Shown: positions 28,574 to 36,628 of the stretch, piece by piece
How the letters are laid out: each line of letters begins with the position of its first letter
How positions within the stretch are numbered: the stretch's first letter is position 1
From: Nostoc sp. 106C
Lineage (GTDB): Bacteria; Cyanobacteriota; Cyanobacteriia; Cyanobacteriales; Nostocaceae
Assembly: GCF_002154725.1 (NCBI RefSeq)
Contig: NZ_MTAW01000066.1
Coordinates: 40,056-104,055, forward strand
DNA length: 64,000 nt
Direction of reading: 5' to 3'
Program-made: the position numbers and the translations under genes
The notes under the pieces: model-generated
What the model was told of the DNA's origin: nothing
Database searches by the model: none
The model's input: the letters and a program-made list of their open reading frames with translations, nothing else

Positions 28574-30004
28574 ATGCGGATTCTATTTGTAGCAGCAGAG
28601 GCAGCTCCCGTTGCAAAAGTCGGAGGAATGGGTGATGTTGTGGGAGCATTGCCAAAAATCTTGAGAAACATGGGGCATGATGTCCGGATATTCTTGCCCT
28701 ACTATGGCTTTCTGCCAGACAAAATGGAGATTCCCAAAGAACCCATCTGGCGGGGATATGCCATGTTTCAGGACTTTGCTGTTTATGAAAGCATTCTACC
28801 TGGTACTGATGTTCCCTTGTATTTGTTTGGGCATCCTGCCTTTACGCCTCGCCGTATTTATGCAGGAGAGGACGAAGATTGGCGGTTCACCTTGTTTGCT
28901 AATGGTGCAGCTGAGTTTTGCTGGAATTACTGGAAGCCCGAAATTGTCCACTGCCATGACTGGCATACAGGGATGATTCCTGTATGGATGCACCAAGATC
29001 CAGATATCACTAGCGTATTTACAATTCATAACTTGGCTTATCAAGGGCCTTGGCGTTGGTATTTGGAAAAAATTACTTGGTGTCCTTGGTATATGCAAGG
29101 ACACAACACTATGGCAGCGGCAGTACAATTTGCCGACAGGGTAAATACAGTTTCTCCAACCTATGCCGAGCAAATTAAGACTGCTGCTTACGGTGAAACG
29201 TTAGAAGGTTTGCTGTCTTTCATCAGCGGTAAGTTATCTGGGATTATTAACGGCATAGATACCGAAGTTTATAACCCAGAAAATGACAAATATATTACCC
29301 AAACCTTTACTGACGATACCCTGGATAAACGAAAGGTGAATAAAATTGCCCTGCAAGAAGAAGTGGGACTACAAGTCAACTCCAATGCCTTTTTAATTGG
29401 CATGGTGACAAGGTTAGTCGAGCAAAAAGGTCTGGATTTGGTATTGCAAATATTAGATCGCTTTTTAGCATATACTGACGCCCAATTTATTCTTCTAGGA
29501 ACAGGCGATCGCTACTATGAAACCCAAATGTGGCAGTTGGCTTCCCGTTATCCCGGACGCATGGCAACTTATCTCCTGTATAACGATGCCCTCTCTCGCC
29601 GCATCTACGCTGGTACTGATGCCTTCTTAATGCCTAGCCGTTTTGAACCCTGCGGTATCAGCCAAATGATGGCTTTGCGTTACGGTTCTGTACCGATTGT
29701 GCGCCGTACAGGGGGATTAGTTGACACGGTATCCCATTTCGACCCGATAAACGAGGCAGGTACTGGTTATTGCTTTGACCGCTATGAACCACTGGATCTT
29801 TTCACCTGCATGATCCGCGCTTGGGAAGGCTTCCGTTTCAAACCTCAATGGGGAGAGTTACAAAAGCGCGGCATGAACCAGGATTTTAGTTGGTATCAAT
29901 CTGCTAAGCAATACGTGAAGCTGTACAGGTCAATTTTCAACTTGCCAGAAGAAGAAGCTACACCAAAACCAGAGTTAGTTTTGAGCGAATCAGTAACTCA
30001 ATAG
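28574..30004 (+). CDS. glgA: Glycogen synthase (ADP-glucose)
   Basis: Adds glucose from ADP-glucose to glycogen; GT5 family. The 476 residues start [20 protein letters not shown], containing the KVGG donor-binding motif. Other motifs are the NLAYQG region, [12 protein letters not shown], the EX7E motif EPCGISQMM and [17 protein letters not shown]. Length and motifs are normal. The gene stands alone between repeat clusters. Confidence 0.95.
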   Translation: MRILFVAAEAAPVAKVGGMGDVVGALPKILRNMGHDVRIFLPYYGFLPDKMEIPKEPIWRGYAMFQDFAVYESILPGTDVPLYLFGHPAFTPRRIYAGEDEDWRFTLFANGAAEFCWNYWKPEIVHCHDWHTGMIPVWMHQDPDITSVFTIHNLAYQGPWRWYLEKITWCPWYMQGHNTMAAAVQFADRVNTVSPTYAEQIKTAAYGETLEGLLSFISGKLSGIINGIDTEVYNPENDKYITQTFTDDTLDKRKVNKIALQEEVGLQVNSNAFLIGMVTRLVEQKGLDLVLQILDRFLAYTDAQFILLGTGDRYYETQMWQLASRYPGRMATYLLYNDALSRRIYAGTDAFLMPSRFEPCGISQMMALRYGSVPIVRRTGGLVDTVSHFDPINEAGTGYCFDRYEPLDLFTCMIRAWEGFRFKPQWGELQKRGMNQDFSWYQSAKQYVKLYRSIFNLPEEEATPKPELVLSESVTQ

Positions 30005-30515
30005 TAGACGTAGTGGGGACTGGAGAATAGAAAGATCAGAGAAGAGGGATTAGGGAAGAGTTTGTTCAATAGACCTCTTGCATAAGTCAAAGTTTTGAAT
30101 ATCAAACCACAGATTAACACCGATACACACAGATAAATATCGGTGTGTATCGGTGTACCCTGCGGGAAGCCACTTCGTGTCTACATCTGTGGTTCCTTTT
30201 TTGCTGATTCGTATTTTTGCAAGAAGTCTAATAACTAATACTTGATTTTTGAACACTGATTCAGTAATAGATCGCTTCCATAAGCCGATGTTTTGGATAT
30301 CAAACCACAAATGCACAGGGATATTTCTTCGTGTGTATAGGTGTGCATCTGTGATTCGTTTGAGTCTGATTGGCATTGGACTACAAGGCCATTCCCAAAA
30401 TCGGGTTTGTCTGAGTTTGGAAAATTGAAACTGAGTTGTTTCGTCACAATTTTGAATACTGAATCAGCGTTCTAACCCCCAATACCCAATCTCCAGCCCA
30501 AAGCCTTAAGTTTTG
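30005..30515. other. Repeat-filled gap between glgA and wecB
   Basis: This 511-base gap between convergent genes holds a MITE-like element (30070-30231) and a second, diverged copy of its inner palindrome (about 30298-30362, from CAAACCACAAATGCAC to GTGCATCTGTGATTCG). I see no gene; the ORFs that cross it follow the repeats. Confidence 0.6.
30070..30231. mobile_element. MITE-like element with TIRs
   Basis: Imperfect terminal inverted repeats TAGACCTCTTGCATAA (left) and the complement of TAGACTTCTTGCAAAA (right) bound a 162-base element. Inside is a perfect 14-bp stem, ACACCGATACACAC (30117-30130) with GTGTGTATCGGTGT (30143-30156). It has no coding capacity. Confidence 0.55.
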
Positions 30516-31631
30516 TTAAGTATCTTGAAAGTAATTTTTCACAATTTCCAAGATACGTTCGGCTGCCTTACCATCCCCAAAGGGATTAATGGCGTTTGCC
30601 ATTGTTTCATAGGCTATTGGGTTACTTAGCAACTCAGCAGCAGCAGCAACGATATTCTCGCTTTGAGTTCCTACAAGTTTAGCTGTACCTGCCGCCACTG
30701 CTTCTGGTCTTTCTGTGGTTTCCCTAAGAACCAGCACAGGCTTACCAAGGCTAGGCGCTTCTTCTTGCAATCCACCAGAGTCAGTTAGCAAAAAATGCGA
30801 TCGCCCAATTGCTCCTACCAGTTCTGCATAATCTAAAGGTTCTGTCAAAAAAATGCGGGGATGATCTCCTAAAAGCGCTTGTAATGGTTCTCTTACCGTA
30901 GGATTGCGGTGTAATGGTAATAGCAAGGCTGTATCAGGAAACTTATCTAGTATCTGTAAAAAACCCTGAGCAATTCCTTGGAGTGGTTCTCCCCAATTTT
31001 CCCGCCGATGAACTGTAGCTAGCAGCGTGCGGTATAATCCCCAGTCTAAGCCTGGGATGTTACAGGCTGGCTCGGTCGCAGCTACATTTAACAGTGCATC
31101 AATCACAGTGTTACCCGTTAAGTGTATTTCACCCAAAACACCAGAACGCTGTAAGTTGTCCACAGCCAGAGGAGTTGGTGCAAAGTGCAACTGGGTAAGT
31201 TGCGAAATTAGCCGTCGGTTAGCTTCTTCTGGGTAAGGATTAAATAGGTTATCAGTTCTTAATCCGGCTTCTACATGACCTACAGGAATTTTTTGATAAA
31301 ATGCCGCCAAGGTTGCGGCAAAAGCTGTAGTAGTGTCTCCCTGCACTATGACTAAATCTGGTTTGCGCTGATTAAATAAAGTTTCTAAACCTCGCAGACT
31401 GCGACAGGTAATGTCACTCAAAGATTGCTGAGGCTGCATAATCTCCAAGTTACCGTCTGCTTTTAGGTTGAACAGCTGCATTACTTGCTCAACCATTTCA
31501 CGATGCTGTCCAGTCAGAATTACTTGTGACTCAAAATCTGGGGACCTTTGAAAGACTTGAATTACCGGAGCTAGTTTAATCGCCTCCGGACGAGTACCTA
31601 AAATTATATAAACTCGTTTTTGATTAGTCAT
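30516..31631 (-). CDS. wecB: UDP-N-acetylglucosamine 2-epimerase (non-hydrolysing)
   Basis: Converts UDP-GlcNAc to UDP-ManNAc for surface polysaccharides. The 371 residues show IILGTRPEAIKLAPVIQ, LTGQHREMVEQV, VQGDTTTAFAATLA, HVEAGLRT, VHRRENWG and DSGGLQEEAPSLGKPVLVLR, all typical of WecB/MnaA. Its upstream region is rich in TTGGTCA and TGACAAA repeats. It is not adjacent to the glycan locus but could feed it. Confidence 0.95.
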   Translation of the reverse strand: MTNQKRVYIILGTRPEAIKLAPVIQVFQRSPDFESQVILTGQHREMVEQVMQLFNLKADGNLEIMQPQQSLSDITCRSLRGLETLFNQRKPDLVIVQGDTTTAFAATLAAFYQKIPVGHVEAGLRTDNLFNPYPEEANRRLISQLTQLHFAPTPLAVDNLQRSGVLGEIHLTGNTVIDALLNVAATEPACNIPGLDWGLYRTLLATVHRRENWGEPLQGIAQGFLQILDKFPDTALLLPLHRNPTVREPLQALLGDHPRIFLTEPLDYAELVGAIGRSHFLLTDSGGLQEEAPSLGKPVLVLRETTERPEAVAAGTAKLVGTQSENIVAAAAELLSNPIAYETMANAINPFGDGKAAERILEIVKNYFQDT

Positions 31632-31805
31632 TAGTCATTGGTCATTGGTCATTGGTCAATAGTCAATAGTGATTAAGAATTCATAATCCGTCAATCCCTC
31701 AATCCTGACAAATGACAAATGGGATGTGAGGAAACACAGAACAGAGGGATAAGTCGGATGAGGCAGATGAAGGGAATGAGAAAGACAAATGACAAATGAC
31801 AAATA
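31626..31805. repeat. Short tandem repeats upstream of wecB
   Basis: Two runs, one of CATTGGT/TAGTCA units (31626-31672) and one of TGACAAA units (31705-31720 and 31785-31805), fill most of the wecB upstream region. They belong to the cyanobacterial STRR class. Confidence 0.7.
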
Positions 31806-31811
31806 AACATG

Positions 31812-31833
31812 AAAAAACCCGGCTTAACCGGGC
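31812..31833 (-). terminator. Rho-independent terminator
   Basis: On the minus strand CCCGG-TTAAG-CCGGG is followed by six T residues. It lies 28 bases past the stop of the small membrane protein gene and should end that transcript before wecB. Confidence 0.8.
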
Positions 31834-31860
31834 AGATGTACTGTTTGTCGAATTCAGCAA

Positions 31861-32235
31861 TTACATTTTGATATCGCAAGTTAACGGGCAAGCAGCGTAA
31901 ACACTAGTCTGCATTTCTTCTGCTTCTCCATGTAACCAACTCAACCATTTGATTTGTTTTGGATGTACACCCTTAACAGTTAGTACTCCAGCAGCAAATA
32001 AAACTGCCATAACATTAAACAAAATCAAACCACCTGCGACAAGCAAAACAGCGCTAACAGGCATCACAGATTGCAGCACAATCGACAACAGACACCCGAC
32101 CGTAGCCATCAAAACTACTAATGGGAACCCGACAACCAACAAACAAACTGCCAATGTGAAAGTCCAGATCAAAAAACTTTTGATCATTAACAAGGAGTAG
32201 GTCTTTCCGAGATTAGAGCTTTCAGCCGAAACCAT
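31861..32235 (-). CDS. Small membrane protein of unknown function
   Basis: GGGAGG precedes ATG 32235, which I use instead of the upstream codon at 32262. The 124-residue protein has three hydrophobic segments (about residues 20-38, 40-58 and 62-85: LLVVGFPLVVLMATVGCLLS, PVSAVLLVAGGLILFNVMAV). A polar C-terminal tail follows with VHPKQIKWLSWLHGEAEEM and a Cys pair near the end (YAACPLTCDIKM). I do not recognise the family. It is a single gene closed by a terminator. Confidence 0.65.
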   Translation of the reverse strand: MVSAESSNLGKTYSLLMIKSFLIWTFTLAVCLLVVGFPLVVLMATVGCLLSIVLQSVMPVSAVLLVAGGLILFNVMAVLFAAGVLTVKGVHPKQIKWLSWLHGEAEEMQTSVYAACPLTCDIKM

Positions 32236-32950
32236 GACTTTTCCTCCCAAAATACACAGCAAGAATTTAATTTCAGATATCTCGCTTTCACGAGTAAACT
32301 GAACTGTTTAATTAGAAGTTAAGTATATAAAAACCTACTCCTAAGATGAGCATTTATTTACTAAAGTTTACAGTTAATTTTTTATAATTATGAATGTAAA
32401 GTCCAGTTCACATATAAGAAAAAAACGTGGGATCGGCATCTGTCTGAAGGTATATAAGCCAAATTTCATCCGCTTTGTAGATATGTTGTAGACCCTTTTA
32501 TTGAGCTTTGCTTAACATTTCTTATAATAGCAGACTAATATTCTCATAAATATTAGATCGAGCTGAATAAAATATCTGCTAATGTTTTTGCTGTGAATAG
32601 CTAACAAGTTTTGTCTATATCAAGATGAAATTTCTCATCTAAATAGTGAAAAGTATTTACTATTAAATACAATGTTATTTTGAACACTATAAGTAAGCAG
32701 AATATTTACTGATACTCGCTAAGGGTTAGAGTATGTTAAACAGGTATATATTGAGTTTAAAAAGTTATTGAAATAATAAATGAAATCAGACTAGTAAAAA
32801 AAAATACCATTTCTAGTCATAAGCAGAAACTGACTGTTGCTTTCATGTATCAAGCCAACAGAAGGCGACTGCTATGCCTTTAAGCGCCCTCAGGGCATTC
32901 ACAAATGACTTGTTTCTAATTTATTTTTGTTCGCCTCATTGTAAAGATTT
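32236..32950. other. Long intergenic region upstream of the PilU-like gene
   Basis: A 715-base AT-rich gap between divergent genes, so it must hold both promoters. No ORF or RNA gene is recognisable. One short palindrome GCCCT-C-AGGGC occurs at 32886-32896, in a segment that looks like a dispersed repeat. Its length would allow complex control or a small RNA. Confidence 0.4.
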
Positions 32951-34273
32951 ATGACAGACTTACAGCGTCCACCAAGTTCCAACTCAGCTGCTACACGTCC
33001 AGCACCGCCACCACCGCCAGCACCGCCACCACCACCAACGCCAACGTTAAGTACGCAACGCCAGGCTACACAAACGTTAGATATGTCAAACCATCCTGGA
33101 GTTCCCCCAACACCACCGCCCCCACCAGCTTCTGCTTCTACACCTGTTGCGGCTCATCGTCCTGGTACTCCACCGCCAATTCCTAATGTTGCAGCTAACC
33201 AAAGCAGTAGTTCGAGTCTAAAATTAGAACACCTAATTAAAGAAGCTTACGATAAAGGATTTTCTGACGTTCACCTGGGTGTAGGTGAAATACCTCGCTT
33301 TCGTAACCGAGGAGAAATTGAAACAACGAATTATCCCCAAACAGATAAAGAAACTTTTCTGAGTTGGATGCGGGAAGTATTAACAGAAGGGGAAATTAAG
33401 CGCTTTGAAGAACATTTGGAATTTGACGGAGCAACCCAGTACGATTTTGCTCGCGTGCGGATCAATATCTTCGACTCTTTAAGGGGCTATGCAATGGTAT
33501 TGCGGTTAATTCCGCTAAAAATCTTAACAATGGAGCAATTGCGATTACCCGCTATTTTTAGGGAGATCTGTCATGTTCATAAAGGTTTAATTTTGGTAAC
33601 CGGACCGACTGGTTCTGGGAAATCCACAACGATGGCGGCAATGATTGACTATATCAATAAAGAAATGCCGAAGCACATCATTACCATCGAAGATCCAATT
33701 GAATTTGTCCACAAAAGCCAAAAATCATTAATTAAACAACGGGAAGTGGGAATGCACACCCGAAAATTTGATAACGCCTTAAAAGCCGCTTTGCGGGAAG
33801 ACCCAGATTTGATTCTAGTGGGTGAAATGCGAGATAAAGAAACAGTCAACACAGCTTTAAAAGCTGCTCAGACTGGTCACTTGGTAATGGGAACTCTGCA
33901 CACGAATAGTGCTGTGAAAACCATTGAGCGGATACTGAATCTCTACTCTGGCGAAGAACAAGATGCCATGCGGGTGGCAATTTCTGAGTCTCTGGTATCG
34001 GTAATTGCCCAAGGTTTGTGTCGCACAACTGATGGTAAGCGTGCTGCATTCCACGATATCTTAATTAACACCGAGGCAATTAAGGAATGGATCAAAGACG
34101 GTAAATATGATGAAATTACCGAACTGATGAAGCAAGCCAGCTTTGACGGCATGATTACTATGAATCAGTCATTGTTTAACCTCTACCAAGACGGGCGTAT
34201 TACTGAAGAAACAGCCTTGGAAATGTCACCAACTCCTAACGAAATGGCGCAGTTTCTCCGAGGACGAGTTTAA
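32951..34273 (+). CDS. PilT/PilU-family pilus retraction ATPase
   Basis: A 440-residue hexameric ATPase of the type IV pilus. The first 95 residues are a proline-rich linker (PPPPPAPPPPPTPT, TPPPPPPASA), then a PAS-like N-domain (LEHLIKEAYDKGFSDVHLGV). Next come Walker A GPTGSGKSTT (about residue 218), the Asp box ITIEDPIEFVH, Walker B DLILVGEMRDKET and the His box HLVMGTLHTNSA. The AIRNLIRE motif of PilT is replaced by IKEWIKDGKYDEI, and the C-terminus FDGMITMNQSLFNLYQDGRI resembles PilU, so it is more likely the accessory retraction ATPase (PilT2/PilU type). Role: twitching motility or DNA uptake. Confidence 0.88.
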   Translation: MTDLQRPPSSNSAATRPAPPPPPAPPPPPTPTLSTQRQATQTLDMSNHPGVPPTPPPPPASASTPVAAHRPGTPPPIPNVAANQSSSSSLKLEHLIKEAYDKGFSDVHLGVGEIPRFRNRGEIETTNYPQTDKETFLSWMREVLTEGEIKRFEEHLEFDGATQYDFARVRINIFDSLRGYAMVLRLIPLKILTMEQLRLPAIFREICHVHKGLILVTGPTGSGKSTTMAAMIDYINKEMPKHIITIEDPIEFVHKSQKSLIKQREVGMHTRKFDNALKAALREDPDLILVGEMRDKETVNTALKAAQTGHLVMGTLHTNSAVKTIERILNLYSGEEQDAMRVAISESLVSVIAQGLCRTTDGKRAAFHDILINTEAIKEWIKDGKYDEITELMKQASFDGMITMNQSLFNLYQDGRITEETALEMSPTPNEMAQFLRGRV

Positions 34274-34578
34274 AGAAGAAAGGCAGGAGGTGAGACAGCT
34301 TGGTCTTCTCCCAAGGGGAGAAGCCAAGAGCGATGGGGGTCTCCCCCATGAGCGACTGCGAACCCGTTCGCTGAAAGCGTTCCCGTTCGCGTAGCGTCTC
34401 CGCAGGAGAAGGGTAGGGCACAAGGAAAGGGTAGCAATTTTCATACTTGGTTGTACCAAAACCAGGTATGAATAGCTGACTTAAAAATACTACTTGGATA
34501 AATATCAATAATTTAGATAATCCAATGCCTCATACCCAATGTTTATAAGTGTTAATTTCTCTAGCTTCCTGAACTAAC
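34274..34578. other. Repeat-bearing gap before the KaiB-domain gene
   Basis: This 305-base gap contains a cluster of palindromes at 34299-34412 and otherwise AT-rich sequence with no gene. Confidence 0.5.
34299..34412. repeat. Palindromic dispersed-repeat cluster
   Basis: GCTTGG-T-CTTCTCCC pairs with GGGGAGAAG-CCAAG (34299-34328), next to the perfect hairpin ATGGGGG-TCT-CCCCCAT (34333-34349). It is followed by CGTTCGCGTAGCGTCTCCGC, a segment that looks like the dispersed repeats of Nostocales. It lies directly after the PilU-like gene and could act as its terminator. Confidence 0.65.
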
Positions 34579-35340
34579 GTGAATATTGGCAAACTATCTC
34601 AACCTCAGCTATTTAAAGGTATTGCCCTATTTACACCGGGAGGAGATTTGATTTACAGCATCGACCCTGGTAAACAAGGTCGATGGCATTTGCATTTGTG
34701 TGCTGCTTTACAGGAAATATTAGACTTACCAGAACCGCCTCATTTTTTAGTTCCTTGTTACACCGCGACTGTCGATCATTGGTTAGATCCGCGTACACAA
34801 CAAGTGCGAACCTTTGCTGAAGCTTATCCAGCAGTATTGAGACATCAGGCTGTGCTAAACGCTATTTTTGGTACAGGGGATTTAGTATGGCAAGCAGCAC
34901 CCTGGCCAGATGGATTGTGCGATCGCATGGTCTTGGCAACTTATCGCTCCTCATTTCCCCAGCTTTGGGAAGACCATGACTTAATTGTGCAATTAGATGT
35001 TGCCGAACCAGTCTTTAAATACGATCGCGTTCCCAAAAAGGCGCAAAATTTACGATTAAAAACCCAAGCTTATGTCCTTCGCTTGTTTGTAGCAGGACAT
35101 AGTGCAGCAACAGAACGCATCCTGCATAATTTACACGAACTATTAGAGCGATCGCTCGCACAACCGTATACTCTGAAAGTTATCGATGTTTTAACTAATC
35201 CAGAACAAGCAGAAATCGATCAGGTTAGTGCTACACCCACCCTAGTCAAAGTCTGGCCGCATCCAATCCGCCGTATGGTGGGAGACTTGGATCGTGTAGA
35301 AAAAATCTTACAAATGTTAGGTGCTCAAGAAAAGTTTTAA
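34579..35340 (+). CDS. KaiB-domain protein with an extra N-terminal domain
   Basis: GTG start; 253 residues. Residues about 161-250 match KaiB and the KaiB-like sensor of SasA: QAYVLRLFVAGHSAATERIL, YTLKVIDVLTNPEQAE, ATPTLVKVWPHPIRRMVGDL, in the same order as KaiB itself. The first 150 residues (LFKGIALFTPGGDLIYSIDP, HFLVPCYTATVDHWLD) form a separate domain that I cannot assign. KaiB binds KaiC in the circadian clock; whether this protein does is unknown. It follows the PilU-like gene on the same strand after a repeat cluster. Confidence 0.75.
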   Translation: MNIGKLSQPQLFKGIALFTPGGDLIYSIDPGKQGRWHLHLCAALQEILDLPEPPHFLVPCYTATVDHWLDPRTQQVRTFAEAYPAVLRHQAVLNAIFGTGDLVWQAAPWPDGLCDRMVLATYRSSFPQLWEDHDLIVQLDVAEPVFKYDRVPKKAQNLRLKTQAYVLRLFVAGHSAATERILHNLHELLERSLAQPYTLKVIDVLTNPEQAEIDQVSATPTLVKVWPHPIRRMVGDLDRVEKILQMLGAQEKF

Positions 35341-35483
35341 AAACATTATAGTTTTCCAGCGTTCTCGCCAACTACTGAGAGTCTGAGCAAGATTACGTAA
35401 AAATGCTACCTATAGATTAGATTCTCCAATCATTGAAAAAACAGGCGAACACGCAAAAAACACGATGTTTTGGATAATAGCTG

Positions 35484-35590
35484 GTTAAAAGATGATTATT
35501 TAACTCTCTAAAAGCAATAGGTATTATTGATAATGATGACATCCCTTTAGATAAAACTAGGGGTGGTTACAGAAAAAGTAAAAATACTGA
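35484..35590 (+). pseudogene. Possible decayed coding fragment
   Basis: The stretch reads DNSWLKDDYLTL, then a stop, then in another frame KAIGIIDNDDIPLDKTRGGY. Both pieces look protein-like but have no start and need a frameshift to join. The family is not recognised. Confidence 0.25.
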
Positions 35591-35602
35591 GGATGAGTAA
35601 AA

Positions 35603-35851
35603 ATGAAAACTGAACGTGAAAAAGAAGTTAAAACTACTAACGAAAACCTTAGAGCTATCGCCTATAGTATGGACTTACTGATACCAGGATTATATTTTTG
35701 GTGTCCATATTTCACTATTAGAATTGGCGGTACAATACCCGATGATAACCCGTACAAATATCCTGGTAAAATTCACAGTTCTACAGGTATCGGGATAGTA
35801 CTACCTGGATACAAAATATTTACAAGTTATCAGGGTAGCTATGACGCTTGA
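35603..35851 (+). CDS. Small hypothetical protein
   Basis: An 82-residue ORF starting MKTEREKEVKTTNENLR, then an apparently beta-rich part (LYFWCPYFTIRIGGTIP, GIGIVLPGYKIFTSYQG). No signal peptide or known domain. Its last 11 bases overlap the next ORF in another frame, so the two are either translationally coupled or the halves of one frameshifted gene. The surrounding sequence looks accessory. Confidence 0.45.
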   Translation: MKTEREKEVKTTNENLRAIAYSMDLLIPGLYFWCPYFTIRIGGTIPDDNPYKYPGKIHSSTGIGIVLPGYKIFTSYQGSYDA

Positions 35852-36068
35852 TAAACACACAATACAGGGTATAGCAGCATTTACCAGTACAACTTTACCG
35901 TCAAGCGAGTTTGAAAAACTGATGATTAACGCTGGATATTCTGAAGTAGGAACTGCACCAGCGCAAGGTGGGAGAATAAAAGTATGGTGGTCGCACGATG
36001 ATTATCCAAGGGTTGAATCTATTTATAGTCCCGATAAAAATACTGTATTGACTGCATATCATGTTTAG
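35841..36068 (+). CDS. Small hypothetical protein
   Basis: A 75-residue ORF beginning MTLDKHTIQGIAAFTSTTLP and ending RIKVWWSHDDYPRVESIYSP. It overlaps the preceding ORF by 11 bases (35841-35851). A single-base slip there would fuse both into a protein of about 155 residues. No domain is recognised. Confidence 0.45.
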   Translation: MTLDKHTIQGIAAFTSTTLPSSEFEKLMINAGYSEVGTAPAQGGRIKVWWSHDDYPRVESIYSPDKNTVLTAYHV

Positions 36069-36221
36069 AAATTTTAATTAACGCAGCATTAAACAGCTAC
36101 TTGATAAAGTTAAGGCTTATTGAAATAATTAGTAGGGGACATAATTAATAAAAATTATGTAGTAATATTACAGAATAGATTTACTTTGTAAAAACAGTAT
36201 ACAAATAATATTTTTGTAAAT

Positions 36222-36602
36222 ATGCCAGAATTTGTTTACTTAGTTCAAAGTGGAGAAACTAACAGATATAAAATCGGAATAACTAAGAATATTGATCAAA
36301 GATTTAAAAAATTAGGAGGAACAGATGCGCCTTATTATGTACAACCAATTCATCATATAGAAGTCACTAATAGTAGAGTTATTGAAAAGTATTTACATCG
36401 TAAGTATAAAAGCTATAAAGCAAAACATGAATGGTTTGAACTGAATGAAAATCTAGTAAAAAATGTTGTAAGAGACATGGTTTTTGAACAAATACTTCAA
36501 CTAGCAGAGGAATTAAGCTATAAAGGTATTCTTGAATTACAACTAAAAATTGCTGAATTATGCCTGGAGAAAATAACAGAAAAGAGTGAAAGACCGTGTT
36601 GA
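36222..36602 (+). CDS. GIY-YIG-like (T5orf172/MUG113-type) protein
   Basis: A 126-residue protein opening FVYLVQSGETNRYKIGITKN, where YLV and KIGIT match the GIY-YIG core of the T5orf172/MUG113 group. VIEKYLHRKYKSYKAKHEWFEL supplies the later conserved Glu/His-rich part. Such domains are nicking nucleases found in phages and mobile regions. The C-terminal 40 residues are helical and rich in Leu/Glu. It stands last in a run of three small plus-strand ORFs and faces uvrA tail to tail. Confidence 0.65.
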   Translation: MPEFVYLVQSGETNRYKIGITKNIDQRFKKLGGTDAPYYVQPIHHIEVTNSRVIEKYLHRKYKSYKAKHEWFELNENLVKNVVRDMVFEQILQLAEELSYKGILELQLKIAELCLEKITEKSERPC

Positions 36603-36628
36603 AAAGTACGCTGAACCTATAATCTGCT

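Noticed and set aside
30050..30447. Overlapping minus-strand ORFs of 108 and 70 codons between glgA and wecB
   Set aside because: They run through the MITE-like palindromes and their residues simply follow the repeats.
34226..34508. Minus-strand ORFs of 77 and 90 codons after the PilU-like gene
   Set aside because: They translate the palindromic repeat cluster and the antisense of the PilU-like 3' end.
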